From assembly GCF_023218175.1 (NCBI RefSeq), contig NZ_JALPTH010000005.1:62001-126000 (forward strand): a DNA stretch of 64,000 nt, given 5' to 3'. Under the pieces are notes generated by a model, which made no database searches, was not told where the DNA came from, and saw only the letters and a program-made list of their open reading frames with translations. How positions within the stretch are numbered: position 1 is the stretch's first letter; every line of letters starts with the position of its first letter. The stretch comes from Streptomyces lichenis. GTDB lineage: Bacteria; Actinomycetota; Actinomycetes; Streptomycetales; Streptomycetaceae. The translations under genes and the position numbers were made by a program. Below are positions 16,306 through 24,899 of this stretch, in pieces.

Positions 16306-17882
16306 CGGGCCTCGTCCTCCGGGGCGCTGTCGGCGGGGTGTTCCAGGTGGCCGGTCGCCGCGCCGGTCATGGCCGAACCCAGCTCCTCGGGCGTGATGGA
16401 GGCGGGGTCGGCGTCCGCGACCAGCCGGCCGCGGTACATCACCCGCAGGGTGTCGGACAGGCCGATCAGCTCGTCCAGGTCGGCGGAGATCAGCAGCACG
16501 GCCAGGCCCTCGCGGCGGGCCTCGCGGATCTGGTCCCAGATCTGCGCCTGCGCGCCGACGTCCACACCGCGGGTGGGGTGGGCGGCGATCAGCAGCTTGG
16601 GCTGGTGGCTCATCTCCCGGCCGACGATCAGCTTCTGCTGGTTGCCACCGGACAGGGAGGCGGCGGTGACCTCGATACCGGGGGTGCGCACGTCGTACTC
16701 GCGCACGATCCGCTCGGTGTCGGCGCGGGCGGCCTTCAGGTCGAGGAAGGCGCCCTTGCTGTTGGGCTTCTCGGAGACATGGCCGAGGATGCGGTTCTCC
16801 CACAGCGGGGCTTCCAGCAGCAGGCCGTGGCGGTGGCGGTCCTCCGGGACGACCCCGATACCGGCCTCGCGGCGGCGGCGGGTCGGCGTACGGGAGATGT
16901 CGTCGCCGTCCAGGGTGACCGTGCCGGTGTCCAGGACGCGCATGCCCATGACGGCCTCGACCAGCTCGGACTGGCCGTTGCCCTCGACACCGGCGATGCC
17001 CAGCACCTCGCCCTTGTGGATGGTGAAGGACACCCCGTCGAGCACGGCGCGGACCACGCCGTCCGGGTCGGTGGCGGTCAGCCGCAGCCCGTCCACGGTC
17101 AGCATCGGCACCTCGGTGACGGTGGACTCGCGGGTCTCCGGCGAGGGCAGCTCGCTGCCGACCATCAGCTCGGCGAGCTGCTTGGTGGTGACGGTCTTCG
17201 GGTCGGCGCTGCCCACCGTCGTACCGCGCCGGATGACGGTGATGTCGTCGGCGACGGACAGCACCTCGCCCAGCTTGTGCGAGATGAAGATGACGGTCAG
17301 GCCCTCGGCCTTGAGCTCGCGCAGGTTGTCGAAGAGGGCGTCGACCTCCTGGGGCACCAGGACCGCGGTGGGCTCGTCCAGGATCAGGATGCGGGCGCCG
17401 CGGTAGAGGACCTTGAGGATCTCCACCCGCTGGCGGTCGGCCACACCGAGGTCCTCGACGAGCACGTCGGGGCGGACCCCGAGCCCGTAGGCGTCGGAGA
17501 TCTCGCGGATCTTCTGCCGGGCCTTGTCGCCGATGCCGTGCAGCTTCTCGGAGCCCAGGACGACGTTCTCCAGGACGGTGAGGTAGTCCGCGAGCATGAA
17601 GTGCTGGTGCACCATGCCGATGCCGCGGTCGATGGCGTCGCCCGGGTTGTGGAAGACGGCCGGCTCGCCGTTGACCGAGATCGTGCCCTCGTCCGGCTTC
17701 TGCATGCCGTAGAGGATCTTCATCAGCGTGGACTTGCCGGCGCCGTTCTCGCCCACGAGGGCGTGCACGGTGCCGCGGCGCACGGTGATGTCGATGTCGT
17801 GGTTGGCGACGACCCCGGGGAATCGCTTGGTGATGCCGCGGAGCTCTACGGCATGGGTGGTGGGACTGCTGGACGCGTTGAT
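16302..17882 (-). CDS. Nucleoside ABC transporter ATP-binding protein (duplicated ATPase)
   Basis: Double-cassette ATPase of the BMP-type nucleoside importer. Cassette 1 has Walker A GENGAGKST and Walker B ILILDEPTAVL; cassette 2 keeps the signature LSGGNQQK but has AHPTRGVDVG where the Walker B region lies. The frame opens at 17894 with no ATG, GTG or TTG until GTG 17783, which would remove the first beta-strand of cassette 1. ATC at 17882, six bases after AGGGAGAG, is the best-placed start and gives 526 residues. A sequencing error or an unusual ATC start are both possible. The stop overlaps the first permease start. Confidence 0.88.
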   Translation of the reverse strand: MNASSSPTTHAVELRGITKRFPGVVANHDIDITVRRGTVHALVGENGAGKSTLMKILYGMQKPDEGTISVNGEPAVFHNPGDAIDRGIGMVHQHFMLADYLTVLENVVLGSEKLHGIGDKARQKIREISDAYGLGVRPDVLVEDLGVADRQRVEILKVLYRGARILILDEPTAVLVPQEVDALFDNLRELKAEGLTVIFISHKLGEVLSVADDITVIRRGTTVGSADPKTVTTKQLAELMVGSELPSPETRESTVTEVPMLTVDGLRLTATDPDGVVRAVLDGVSFTIHKGEVLGIAGVEGNGQSELVEAVMGMRVLDTGTVTLDGDDISRTPTRRRREAGIGVVPEDRHRHGLLLEAPLWENRILGHVSEKPNSKGAFLDLKAARADTERIVREYDVRTPGIEVTAASLSGGNQQKLIVGREMSHQPKLLIAAHPTRGVDVGAQAQIWDQIREARREGLAVLLISADLDELIGLSDTLRVMYRGRLVADADPASITPEELGSAMTGAATGHLEHPADSAPEDEAR

Positions 17883-17976
17883 GGCGCACTCTCCCTAGAC
17901 AGCAGCGGAGGAGCAGGGGGCGGAGGAAGTGGCGGTGGTGGCGAAAACTACCGTGCCGACGCGCTCACTTCGCCGG

Positions 17977-17990
17977 GCTACGCGCGTAGC
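17977..17990. promoter_or_regulatory. Nucleoside-regulon operator, transporter-operon site
   Basis: GCTACGCGCGTAGC is a perfect 14-bp palindrome about 95 bp upstream of the ATPase gene. The core matches the elements before deoA and the BMP lipoprotein gene. On the minus strand a GCAGAACAG element lies just upstream; the lipoprotein promoter has GCTGAACAG in a comparable position. Confidence 0.65.
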
Positions 17991-18135
17991 ATCGCCAAAC
18001 TGTTCTGCGGACGGCCGGCTCGGCCGTCCGGTGGCGGGCGGCGGGGTCGCCGTCCTCACGGTGGGGGCGGCGCAGTCGCCGTCCTCACAGGGGTGGAGGG
18101 GGCGGCGCGGGGTGCGCCGCCGCCGCGCGGACAGT

Positions 18136-18172
18136 GAGCGGGGCCCGGGTGGCCGAAGTCCCCCCGGGCCCC
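18136..18172 (-). terminator. Terminator after the BMP lipoprotein gene
   Basis: GCGGGGCCCGGG (18136-18147) pairs with CCCGGGCCCCGC (18161-18172), 15 bp beyond the lipoprotein stop. It separates that gene from the ATPase-permease-cdd operon, a common way to make more binding protein than transporter. The rest of the gap up to the ATPase gene is GC-rich with a GTCGCCGTCCTCAC direct repeat. Confidence 0.75.
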
Positions 18173-18186
18173 GCTCGACCGCCGTG

Positions 18187-19227
18187 TCAGAGGGTGGTCG
18201 GCACCTTGATGGAGCCGTCCACGATCTTCTTCTTGGCCTCGTCCAGCTTGGCCTGGATGTCCTTCAGGTGGTCGCCCGTGGTGGTCAGGCTGACCCCGTC
18301 CTCGGCCAGCGAGTAGGAGTTGGTGCCGGTCTTCGGCTTGCCGTCCTTGACCGAGGTGATCAGGTCGAAGACGCCGCTGTCGACGTTCTTCACCACCGAG
18401 GTCATGATCGAGTTGCTGTACTTGGCCAGCGCCGGGTCCTTGGCCTGGTCCGAGTCCACGCCGATCGCCCAGGTGCCGGGCTTGGCGGCGACGGCCTCGA
18501 TGGCGCCGGCGCCCGAGCCGCCCGCGGCGGCGAAGATGACGTCCACGCCCTTGTCGAGCATGCCCTTGGCGGCGGCGCGGCCCTTGTCCGGGGCGCCGAA
18601 GCCGGAGAGGTCGGTACCGGTGGAGAGGTACTGGACCGTCACGTCGGCCTTGGGGTTGGTGTCCAGGGCGCCCTTGCGGAAGCCGGCCGCGAACTTCTTG
18701 ATCAGCGGGAGGTCCACACCGCCGATGAAGCCGACCTTACCGTCCTTGGACTTCAGCGCCGCGGCCACACCCGCGAGGTAGGAGCCCTGCTCCTCGGTGA
18801 AGACGATGGAGGCGACGTTCTTCTGCTCGGAGGCCGAGTCGATGAGGCCGAAGGTCGTCTTCGGGTACTTGGCGGAGACCTTGTCGATCGCGTCCTTGTA
18901 CGCGAAGCCGACGCCGACCACCGGGTTGTAGCCGCCCTCGGCGAGGGAGGCGAGGCGCTGCTCGCGGTCGGCCGGGGTCTCACCGCTCTTGGCGGTCAGC
19001 TCCTTGGTCTCGGCCTTGTACTCGCCCTTGGCCTTGTCCAGGCCGCGGGCCGCGGAGTCGTTGAACGAGTTGTCGCCACGGCCGCCGACGTCGTAGGCCA
19101 TACCGACCTTGAGCTTGCCCTCGTCGGAGCCGCCGGCCTCGGTGGAGGACTGGCCGCAGGCGGTGGCGGTGACGGCGAGTGCCGCGGTAAGGGCACACGC
19201 GGCGGTGATCTTGGATACCCGGCGCAC
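18187..19227 (-). CDS. BMP family nucleoside-binding lipoprotein
   Basis: Surface-anchored substrate-binding protein (Bmp/PnrA/YufN-like) for the nucleoside ABC importer encoded downstream. Its signal peptide has lipobox TATAC with Cys24, then a flexible Gly/Ser stretch and the mature domain beginning KVGMAYDVGGRGDNSFND, the family's ligand-pocket signature. Length is 346 residues, as expected. It has its own promoter region with an operator at 19290-19301 and is ended by a strong hairpin, so it is probably expressed more highly than, but together with, the transporter operon. Confidence 0.95.
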   Translation of the reverse strand: MRRVSKITAACALTAALAVTATACGQSSTEAGGSDEGKLKVGMAYDVGGRGDNSFNDSAARGLDKAKGEYKAETKELTAKSGETPADREQRLASLAEGGYNPVVGVGFAYKDAIDKVSAKYPKTTFGLIDSASEQKNVASIVFTEEQGSYLAGVAAALKSKDGKVGFIGGVDLPLIKKFAAGFRKGALDTNPKADVTVQYLSTGTDLSGFGAPDKGRAAAKGMLDKGVDVIFAAAGGSGAGAIEAVAAKPGTWAIGVDSDQAKDPALAKYSNSIMTSVVKNVDSGVFDLITSVKDGKPKTGTNSYSLAEDGVSLTTTGDHLKDIQAKLDEAKKKIVDGSIKVPTTL

Positions 19228-19289
19228 GAGGAGGGGTCCCTTCAGGATGACCGAAAGCGCCTCTTCCGGCGCTGGTTTCGCGGCGATCG

Positions 19290-19301
19290 TAACGCGCGTA
19301 G
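19290..19301. promoter_or_regulatory. Nucleoside-regulon operator, lipoprotein site
   Basis: On the minus strand this reads CTACGCGCGTTA, matching 10 of 12 bases of the perfect site at 17978-17989, including the ACGCGCGT core. It lies 63-74 bp upstream of the lipoprotein start. Confidence 0.55.
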
Positions 19302-19548
19302 ATGTCAGTTAAAGACCTGTTCAGCAGTCGTTATCGATTCGTCGCGCATGAGGACGTATTGCGACCGTCGGTGACCCCCCGGGCACTGTCGGCCACGAAG
19401 CGCCACGCCGGAGGGGGCAGCTTTCGGACACGCTGAGTGAGCGGTACGGGGTACGGAAAGGGGCGGAGCGCCCGGGTGCGCGGGGATACGCGGAGGGGCG
19501 GGGCGCCCGGTTGCGCGCCCCGCCCCTGCCCGTACGGGCCCCCGGGCC

Positions 19549-20787
19549 TCACACCACCGGCGGCGGCTCCATCAGCGCGGCGGCGGTGAACAGCTCCACG
19601 CCGACCTGGATGGCACGCTCGTCCACGTCGAAGTTGCCCCGGTGCAGGTCGAGTCGGGCGCTGTCGCCGGGGCGGCGGACGCCGAGGCGGGCCATCGCGC
19701 CGGGGACGTGCTCCAGGTACCAGGAGAAGTCCTCGCCGCCCAGGCTCTGCTCGGTGTCCTCCACCGACTGCGGGCCGAAGCGCGCGGTCATCGCGTCGTG
19801 CAGGTGCTGCGCCACCGCGGCGTCGTTGACCACCGGCGGGACGCCCCGGACGTACTCGATCTGGCACTTGGCGCCGTGCAGCTGGGCGACCTCGTCGATC
19901 GCCGCGTACACCTGGTCGGGGGCGTCCCGCCAGGCGGACAGCTCCAGGCAGCGGACCGTGCCGCCCAGCTCGGCGCGCTGCGGGATGACGTTGGGGGCGT
20001 GGCCGGCCTCGATACGGCCCCAGGTGAGGACCAGTCCGGAGCGGGCGTCCACCCGGCGGGCCAGCAGCGCGGGCGCGTCGGCGGCGACCCGGGCCACCGC
20101 GGTGACCAGGTCGGTGGTCAGATGCGGGCGGGCGGTGTGGCCGCCGGGCCCGTCCAGGACCACGTCCAGCCGGTCGCAGGCCGAGGTGATCGGCCCGGTG
20201 CGCAGCCCGATCCGGCCCACGTCCACCCGGGGGTCGCAGTGCAGGGCCATGATCCGCCCGACCCCGTCCAGCACCCCGGCGTCCACCGCGGTGATCGCGC
20301 CGCCCGGCATGACCTCCTCGGCCGGCTGGAACACCAGCCGGACCGGGTGCGGCAGTAGCCCGCGCTTCTCCAGGTCGGCCAGCACCAGCCCGGCGCCGAG
20401 CACCACGGTGGTGTGCACGTCGTGGCCGCAGGCGTGCGCCCGGTCGGGGACGGTGGAGCGGTACGGGACGTCCGTCTTGGTGTCCGGGATGGGCAGCGCG
20501 TCGATGTCCGCCCGCAGCGCCAGCATGGGACGTACGCCGTCCCAGGTGCCGATGTCGCAGATCAACCCCGTACCGCCGGGCAGGACCCGGGGACACAGCC
20601 CGGCCGCTTCCAGCCGCGCCTTGACGGCGGCGGTGGTGCGGAACTCCTGGAAGCCCAGCTCGGGATGCATGTGCACATCCCGGCGGAACGCGATCAGCTC
20701 GGCGCGCAGCGACTCGGGCAGCGTGCCGAGGAGGGGCGTTCCGCCCGGATCGTCGGTTTCGGGGTCGCGGGACATCAATTGGTTCAC
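19549..20787 (-). CDS. M20 family amidohydrolase
   Basis: Metal-dependent amidohydrolase of the M20D type (hippurate or N-acyl amino acid hydrolase-like). The 412 residues begin with a family HxHPE element (RRDVHMHPELGFQEF), then LRADIDALPI, the metal-binding HACGHDVHTT block (Cys and His ligands) and FQPAEEVMPGG with the catalytic Glu pair; a C-terminal LGGEDFSWYL supplies the last ligand region. An alternative start at 20772 (MSRDPE) would shorten it by five residues. It stands alone and the exact substrate cannot be told; deacylation of small N-acyl compounds is typical. Confidence 0.9.
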   Translation of the reverse strand: MNQLMSRDPETDDPGGTPLLGTLPESLRAELIAFRRDVHMHPELGFQEFRTTAAVKARLEAAGLCPRVLPGGTGLICDIGTWDGVRPMLALRADIDALPIPDTKTDVPYRSTVPDRAHACGHDVHTTVVLGAGLVLADLEKRGLLPHPVRLVFQPAEEVMPGGAITAVDAGVLDGVGRIMALHCDPRVDVGRIGLRTGPITSACDRLDVVLDGPGGHTARPHLTTDLVTAVARVAADAPALLARRVDARSGLVLTWGRIEAGHAPNVIPQRAELGGTVRCLELSAWRDAPDQVYAAIDEVAQLHGAKCQIEYVRGVPPVVNDAAVAQHLHDAMTARFGPQSVEDTEQSLGGEDFSWYLEHVPGAMARLGVRRPGDSARLDLHRGNFDVDERAIQVGVELFTAAALMEPPPVV

Positions 20788-21035
20788 CCATGAAAGGGTA
20801 GGCGTGTTTGGGGCCCAACTAACGTGTGATCTAGAAAACTTCAGCCCTGAAGGGGAAAGAAAAACCCGTCCGGAGGGCTTGACGGCCTTTTCGGGTGGGT
20901 AAGCTCACGCGTTTCCGCCCCGAAGAGGGTCAAACGTTCCCATCGCGGGAGAAGTGTGCGGGAAGTGCGGCCGGTGACCGAAGGGGCGCGTGGAGTGACG
21001 GTCGAACGCCCCCCGCACGCCCCCGGTTTCGCCGG

Positions 21036-21125
21036 GTGACCGAATCCCGCCCCGTCTTCGTCGAGTGACCGAGTCCCGCCCCGAGTGCCGACGGGTGACC
21101 GAGTCCCGCCTCCGTTGCCGCCGGG
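21036..21125. repeat. Tandem ~30-bp repeats in an intergenic region
   Basis: In the 423-bp gap between the amidohydrolase and the sialyltransferase-like gene, GTGACCGA[AG]TCCCGCC starts at 21036, 21065 and 21095, giving three tandem units of 29-30 bp. Degenerate further copies of GTGACCG occur at 20974 and near 21168. No gene is convincing here. Confidence 0.65.
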
Positions 21126-21210
21126 AGATCGACGTACGGCCGCGCCGGGTCCCCTGATGTCGTCCTCGGGTGACCGGGCACACGTGCCCCCGGCCCAGGG
21201 AGTGAGCCCG

Positions 21211-22284
21211 TCATGCCTCCGCCGCGCGGGGCGTTCCGGTGAAGGGGATGCCGTGGGCGGCCCGGGCGGAGTCGGCGACCCCGGCCAGGAAGCCGCGGGC
21301 CCGGTCGGTGACCGTGGAGCGCAGCCACTCGGGGTCTATCGGGCAGACCCGGATCGACACCCCGTCGCCGGCCAGCACCAGCGGCAGGGTGTGCACCACG
21401 GTGGACGGGAAGCTGAGCACGGTCCTGGCGATCGGGCCCCGCCGGGCGATCAGCTCCAGCGGCAGATCGGGGCGGACGATCTCCAGCCCGGTCTCCACCG
21501 CGATCCGGTGCAGCTTCTCCGCGCTCTCCCGGCGGTGCGCGAAGTAGCGGCGGCCGCCGTGCGCGGCGGCCAGCGCCCCGACCGCCGCGGTGTAGCGGTC
21601 CAGGTCCACCACCCCGGTCTCCACCAGGGAGGTGCCCACCAGGTCGGCGCCCTCGGTCAGCCGGGGCGGCCCGAGCCGGGAGCGGGTCCAGGAGAAACGG
21701 TTCTCCGTGATCACCGTGCCCTCCGGGGCCGCCTCCACCGGCAGCGCGGTGAACACCTCCACCTCGCGGTCCCGCCCCGGCGCCAGCCTCCGCCGGGCCA
21801 GCGCCGCCACCGGGGCGAGCGCCAGCTCGCGGGGCCCGCGGCCGCGGCGGCGGTGCCAGCGCACCAGCCGCTCGCCGCGGGCCAGCTGCGCCAGGTACTC
21901 CAGCGTCGCCGTACCGTCGTCCACCACGGTCAGCCGCCGCGCCCCGAAGAGCGCCAGCAGCAGCTGCACGTACCGCGAGAACGGGTCGCCGACCACCACC
22001 CGCTCGGCGCGGGAGATCAGCGGGCCCAGTTCGCGCAGCGCCTGGAGCACGGCGACCCCGTCCTCCCGGGCGTCCTGCCAGCGCACCGTGTACCCCTCGT
22101 CCCGGGCCAGCCCGGCGATCCGCCGCAGCTGGCCCCGGGACATCGGGTCGACCGGCGAGAGCACGACCACCTCGGGCCGCGCCCCGCCGGCGTGCGCCCA
22201 CTCCAGCACGTTCAGGAACTGGACCGGGCTCTCCACGAAGGCGACCGGTGCCCCGGCCTCCGTACCACGGCGGACGGCTGTCAT
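21211..22284 (-). CDS. Sialyltransferase-like glycosyltransferase
   Basis: 357-residue soluble protein that probably transfers a sialic-acid-like nonulosonate to a growing surface polymer. It starts MTAVRRG and soon shows VAFVESPVQFLNVLEW, which resembles the N terminus of GT52-type and polysialyltransferase-like enzymes, followed by a GDPFSRYVQLLL segment and TVVDDGTATLEYL. Its ATG overlaps the stop of the NeuB-like gene, placing it last in the minus-strand block. The family assignment is by motif resemblance and context. Confidence 0.6.
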   Translation of the reverse strand: MTAVRRGTEAGAPVAFVESPVQFLNVLEWAHAGGARPEVVVLSPVDPMSRGQLRRIAGLARDEGYTVRWQDAREDGVAVLQALRELGPLISRAERVVVGDPFSRYVQLLLALFGARRLTVVDDGTATLEYLAQLARGERLVRWHRRRGRGPRELALAPVAALARRRLAPGRDREVEVFTALPVEAAPEGTVITENRFSWTRSRLGPPRLTEGADLVGTSLVETGVVDLDRYTAAVGALAAAHGGRRYFAHRRESAEKLHRIAVETGLEIVRPDLPLELIARRGPIARTVLSFPSTVVHTLPLVLAGDGVSIRVCPIDPEWLRSTVTDRARGFLAGVADSARAAHGIPFTGTPRAAEA

Positions 22285-23171
22285 ACCGCGGCCGCGACGC
22301 GCCGGAGCTTCTTCATCGGACCGAGCTCCGAGTCGTAGACCTTCTTCACGCCGTCGCCGAGGGCCGCCTCGATGGTGCGGATGTCGCGCACCAGCCGGAC
22401 CAGGCCCTGCGGCTCGACCGAGGCGGCCTGGTCGGAGCCCCACAGGGCGCGGTCCAGGGTGATGTGCCGCTCCACGAAGGTCGCGCCGAGGGCGACCGCG
22501 GCCAGCGTGGTCTGCAGGCCTGTCTCGTGGCCGCTGTAGCCGATCGGGACGTTCGGGTACTCACGGTGCAGGGAGTCGATGACGCGGAGGTTCAGCTCCT
22601 CGGGCACCGCCGGGTAGGTGGAGGTGGCATGGCACATCACGATGTTGTCGCTGCCCAGCACCTCCACCGCGTGGCGTATCTGGCGCGGGGTGGACATCCC
22701 GGTGGAGAGGATCACCGTGCGGCCGGTGGCGCGCAGCGCGCGCAGCAGCTCGTCGTCGGTGAGGGAGGCGGAGGCCACCTTGTGGGCGGGCACGTCGAAC
22801 TTCTCCAGGAAGGCGACGGCCTCGGTGTCCCACGGGGAGGCGAACCAGGCGATACCGCGCTCCTCGCAGTGCGCGTCGATGGTGCGGTACTCCTCCTCGC
22901 CGAACTCCACCCGGTGCCGGTAGTCGATGTAGGTCATCCGGCCCCAGGGGGTGTCGCGCTCGATGTCCCACTGGTCGCGCGGGGTGCAGATCTCCGGGGT
23001 GCGCTTCTGGAACTTCACGGCGTCGCAGCCGGCCTCCGCGGCGGCGTCCACCAGCGCCAGGGCCTTGTCCAGGTCGCCGTTGTGGTTGATGCCGATCTCG
23101 CCGGTGATGTAGACGGGCTGGCCGGGGCCGACGGGGCGGTTGCCAAGGGTGCGCAGACGGTTGTCGCTCAT
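22281..23171 (-). CDS. NeuB-type nonulosonic acid synthase
   Basis: Condenses phosphoenolpyruvate with a hexose or hexosamine to make a nine-carbon acid (sialic acid or Kdn). The TIM-barrel signatures are clear: GEIGINHNGD, AVKFQKRTPE, ILSTGMST and IGYSGHETG, with ATFVERHITLD near the C terminus. At 296 residues it lacks the C-terminal antifreeze-like SAF domain present in typical NeuB proteins of about 340-360 residues. It is flanked by CMP-sugar synthetase and transferase genes. In S. coelicolor, as I recall, the equivalent locus makes Kdn-containing teichulosonic acid, so a Kdn product is plausible. Confidence 0.85.
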   Translation of the reverse strand: MSDNRLRTLGNRPVGPGQPVYITGEIGINHNGDLDKALALVDAAAEAGCDAVKFQKRTPEICTPRDQWDIERDTPWGRMTYIDYRHRVEFGEEEYRTIDAHCEERGIAWFASPWDTEAVAFLEKFDVPAHKVASASLTDDELLRALRATGRTVILSTGMSTPRQIRHAVEVLGSDNIVMCHATSTYPAVPEELNLRVIDSLHREYPNVPIGYSGHETGLQTTLAAVALGATFVERHITLDRALWGSDQAASVEPQGLVRLVRDIRTIEAALGDGVKKVYDSELGPMKKLRRVAAAV

Positions 23172-23234
23172 GGTGGTTCTTTCCTTACTCAGGGGACTTG
23201 CGAGGGGGGATCCACGGGGGGCAGGAGGTCGGTC

Positions 23235-24899
23235 TCAGGGAGTGGGGGCGGCCGGGTGGTCGAGGGTGGGGCCCAGCAGCCAGGCGGCGATCTCGCGGAT
23301 CGCGCCCTCGCCGCCGGGTGCCGCGGTGACGGCCCGGGCGGCGGCCCGTACCGCGTCATGGGCGCTGGCCACCGCCACCGGCCAGCCGACCAGGGCGAAG
23401 CAGCCCAGGTCGTTGGCGTCGTTACCGGCGTAGAGCACCCGGGTGGGGTCCACGCCCTGCTCGTCGCACCAGCGCTTGAGCGCCAGGTCCTTGCGGTCCA
23501 CGCCGTGCAGTACGGGCACGCCGAGCTTGCGGGCGCGGGCGGCGACCACGGGGTTCTGCTCGGTGGAGAGGATCAGCAGCCGCAGCCCGGAGCGGCGCAG
23601 CGCGGCGGTGCCGAGGCCGTCGCCGCGGTGCACGGCGACGAACTCGCGGCCGTCGGCGTCGATCAGCACCCGGTCGTCGGTCTGGGTGCCGTCGAAGTCC
23701 AGGACCACCGCGTCCACGTCGGCCAGGGTCGGGGTGGACACCGGGTCCAGCAGCGGGGCGAGCGCCCGGGCCCGGGCCAGGTCGTGCGGGTCGTCGATCT
23801 CCAGCACCCGGGCCGGGTCGGTGACGGCCAGCGCGGTGCGGCCGAAGAAGCGGTGCCGGTGGGTACGGAACCCGGCCGCGTCCATCGCGTACGCGGCCCC
23901 GGTCTCCAGGTACTCCGGCTCCCGGTCCTGGCGGCGGGGGCGGTACACCTTGTCGTGGTTGACCCCGACGGCACCGGAGGCGAGGGGGGCGCGGAGGGCG
24001 CCGGGGGCGCCGTAGGCGGAGACCGCGGCCCGGTCGGCGGCGGAAGCATCGGCTTCCGGGGCGCCCGGAACGGAAGCGGTGCCCGGAACGGAGGCGGTGC
24101 CCCCCGGTACGCCGGGGGCGCTGGTGGCGGTCCCTGCCACGCCGGGGGCGGCGGCCCTCAAGGCGTCAGGGGCGCCGAAGGCGGTCGCCACCGCGTTCCC
24201 GTCGGTGCGGGCGGCGGCGGCCTCGTGGGCGTCCACGCCGGGGGCCCCGGCCTCGCCCCCACCCCTCCACAGGAAGCCGTGCGACGGCGCCGCCGTCAGC
24301 GCGGAGTCGGCGCCCTCCTCCAGTACCCGGGCGGTGACCGCGTCCACGTCCTCGGCGGTCAGGAAGGGGCTGGTGCACTGGACCAGCAGGACCACGTCGG
24401 CGGCCCGGCCCCGGGCGGCCTCGAAGGTGTCCAGGGCGTGGAGGACGGCGGCCTCGCTGGTGGCGGCGTCCCCGGAGAGGGCGGCCGGGCGGTCCACCGG
24501 CTCGGCGCCGGCCGCGCGGGCGGCGGCGGCGATCTCGGGGTCGTCGGTGGAGACCACCACGTCGGTCACCCGGGCGGCGCCCCGGCAGGCCCGTACCGCG
24601 CGGGCCACCAGCGGCACCCCGCCGATCCGCGCCAGGTTCTTCCCGGGCACGCCCTTGGAGCCGCCCCGGGCGGGTATCACCGCCAGCACCAGCGGACGGG
24701 TGCCGGGCTCCCGGGTGGTGGCCGCCGAGGGGCGGGCCCTCAGCTCCCCGGTGGCCGCCGAGGGGCGGGCCGCGGCAGGGCTCCCCGTACGGCTCCCCGC
24801 ACCCTCCCGGGCCGCGGCGGGGCTTCCCATACGGCTCCCCACACCCTCCCGGGCCGCGACGGGGCTCCCCGTACCCCTCGGGTCGTCGTTCACGGTCAC
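23235..24899 (-). CDS. CMP-nonulosonate synthetase fused to a KdsC-type HAD phosphatase
   Basis: Bifunctional enzyme for activation of a sialic-acid-like sugar. After a repetitive Ala/Arg/Gly/Ser-rich N terminus (residues 1-65, three 14-residue repeats), the NeuA cytidylyltransferase domain begins AVIPARGGSKGVPGKN; the C-terminal HAD domain starts VVLDFDGTQTDDRV and carries a second acidic motif (AGNDANDLGC). About 100 low-complexity residues interrupt the cytidylyltransferase between FLWRGGGEAG and VNHDKVYRP. GTG 24899 overlaps the upstream stop (GTGA); GTG 24893 is an alternative. It sits between glycosyltransferase and NeuB genes of the same operon. Confidence 0.82.
   Translation of the reverse strand: MTVNDDPRGTGSPVAAREGVGSRMGSPAAAREGAGSRTGSPAAARPSAATGELRARPSAATTREPGTRPLVLAVIPARGGSKGVPGKNLARIGGVPLVARAVRACRGAARVTDVVVSTDDPEIAAAARAAGAEPVDRPAALSGDAATSEAAVLHALDTFEAARGRAADVVLLVQCTSPFLTAEDVDAVTARVLEEGADSALTAAPSHGFLWRGGGEAGAPGVDAHEAAAARTDGNAVATAFGAPDALRAAAPGVAGTATSAPGVPGGTASVPGTASVPGAPEADASAADRAAVSAYGAPGALRAPLASGAVGVNHDKVYRPRRQDREPEYLETGAAYAMDAAGFRTHRHRFFGRTALAVTDPARVLEIDDPHDLARARALAPLLDPVSTPTLADVDAVVLDFDGTQTDDRVLIDADGREFVAVHRGDGLGTAALRRSGLRLLILSTEQNPVVAARARKLGVPVLHGVDRKDLALKRWCDEQGVDPTRVLYAGNDANDLGCFALVGWPVAVASAHDAVRAAARAVTAAPGGEGAIREIAAWLLGPTLDHPAAPTP

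Noticed and set aside
15193..17889. An 898-codon frame joining the ATPase and first permease regions
   Set aside because: It reads the ATPase region out of register (His/Arg-rich) and only later coincides with the real permease, which starts at 16305. The GTG at 17889 belongs to this wrong frame.
21036..21125. CRISPR array
   Set aside because: The units are contiguous tandem repeats of about 30 bp without unique spacers, and no cas genes are present.
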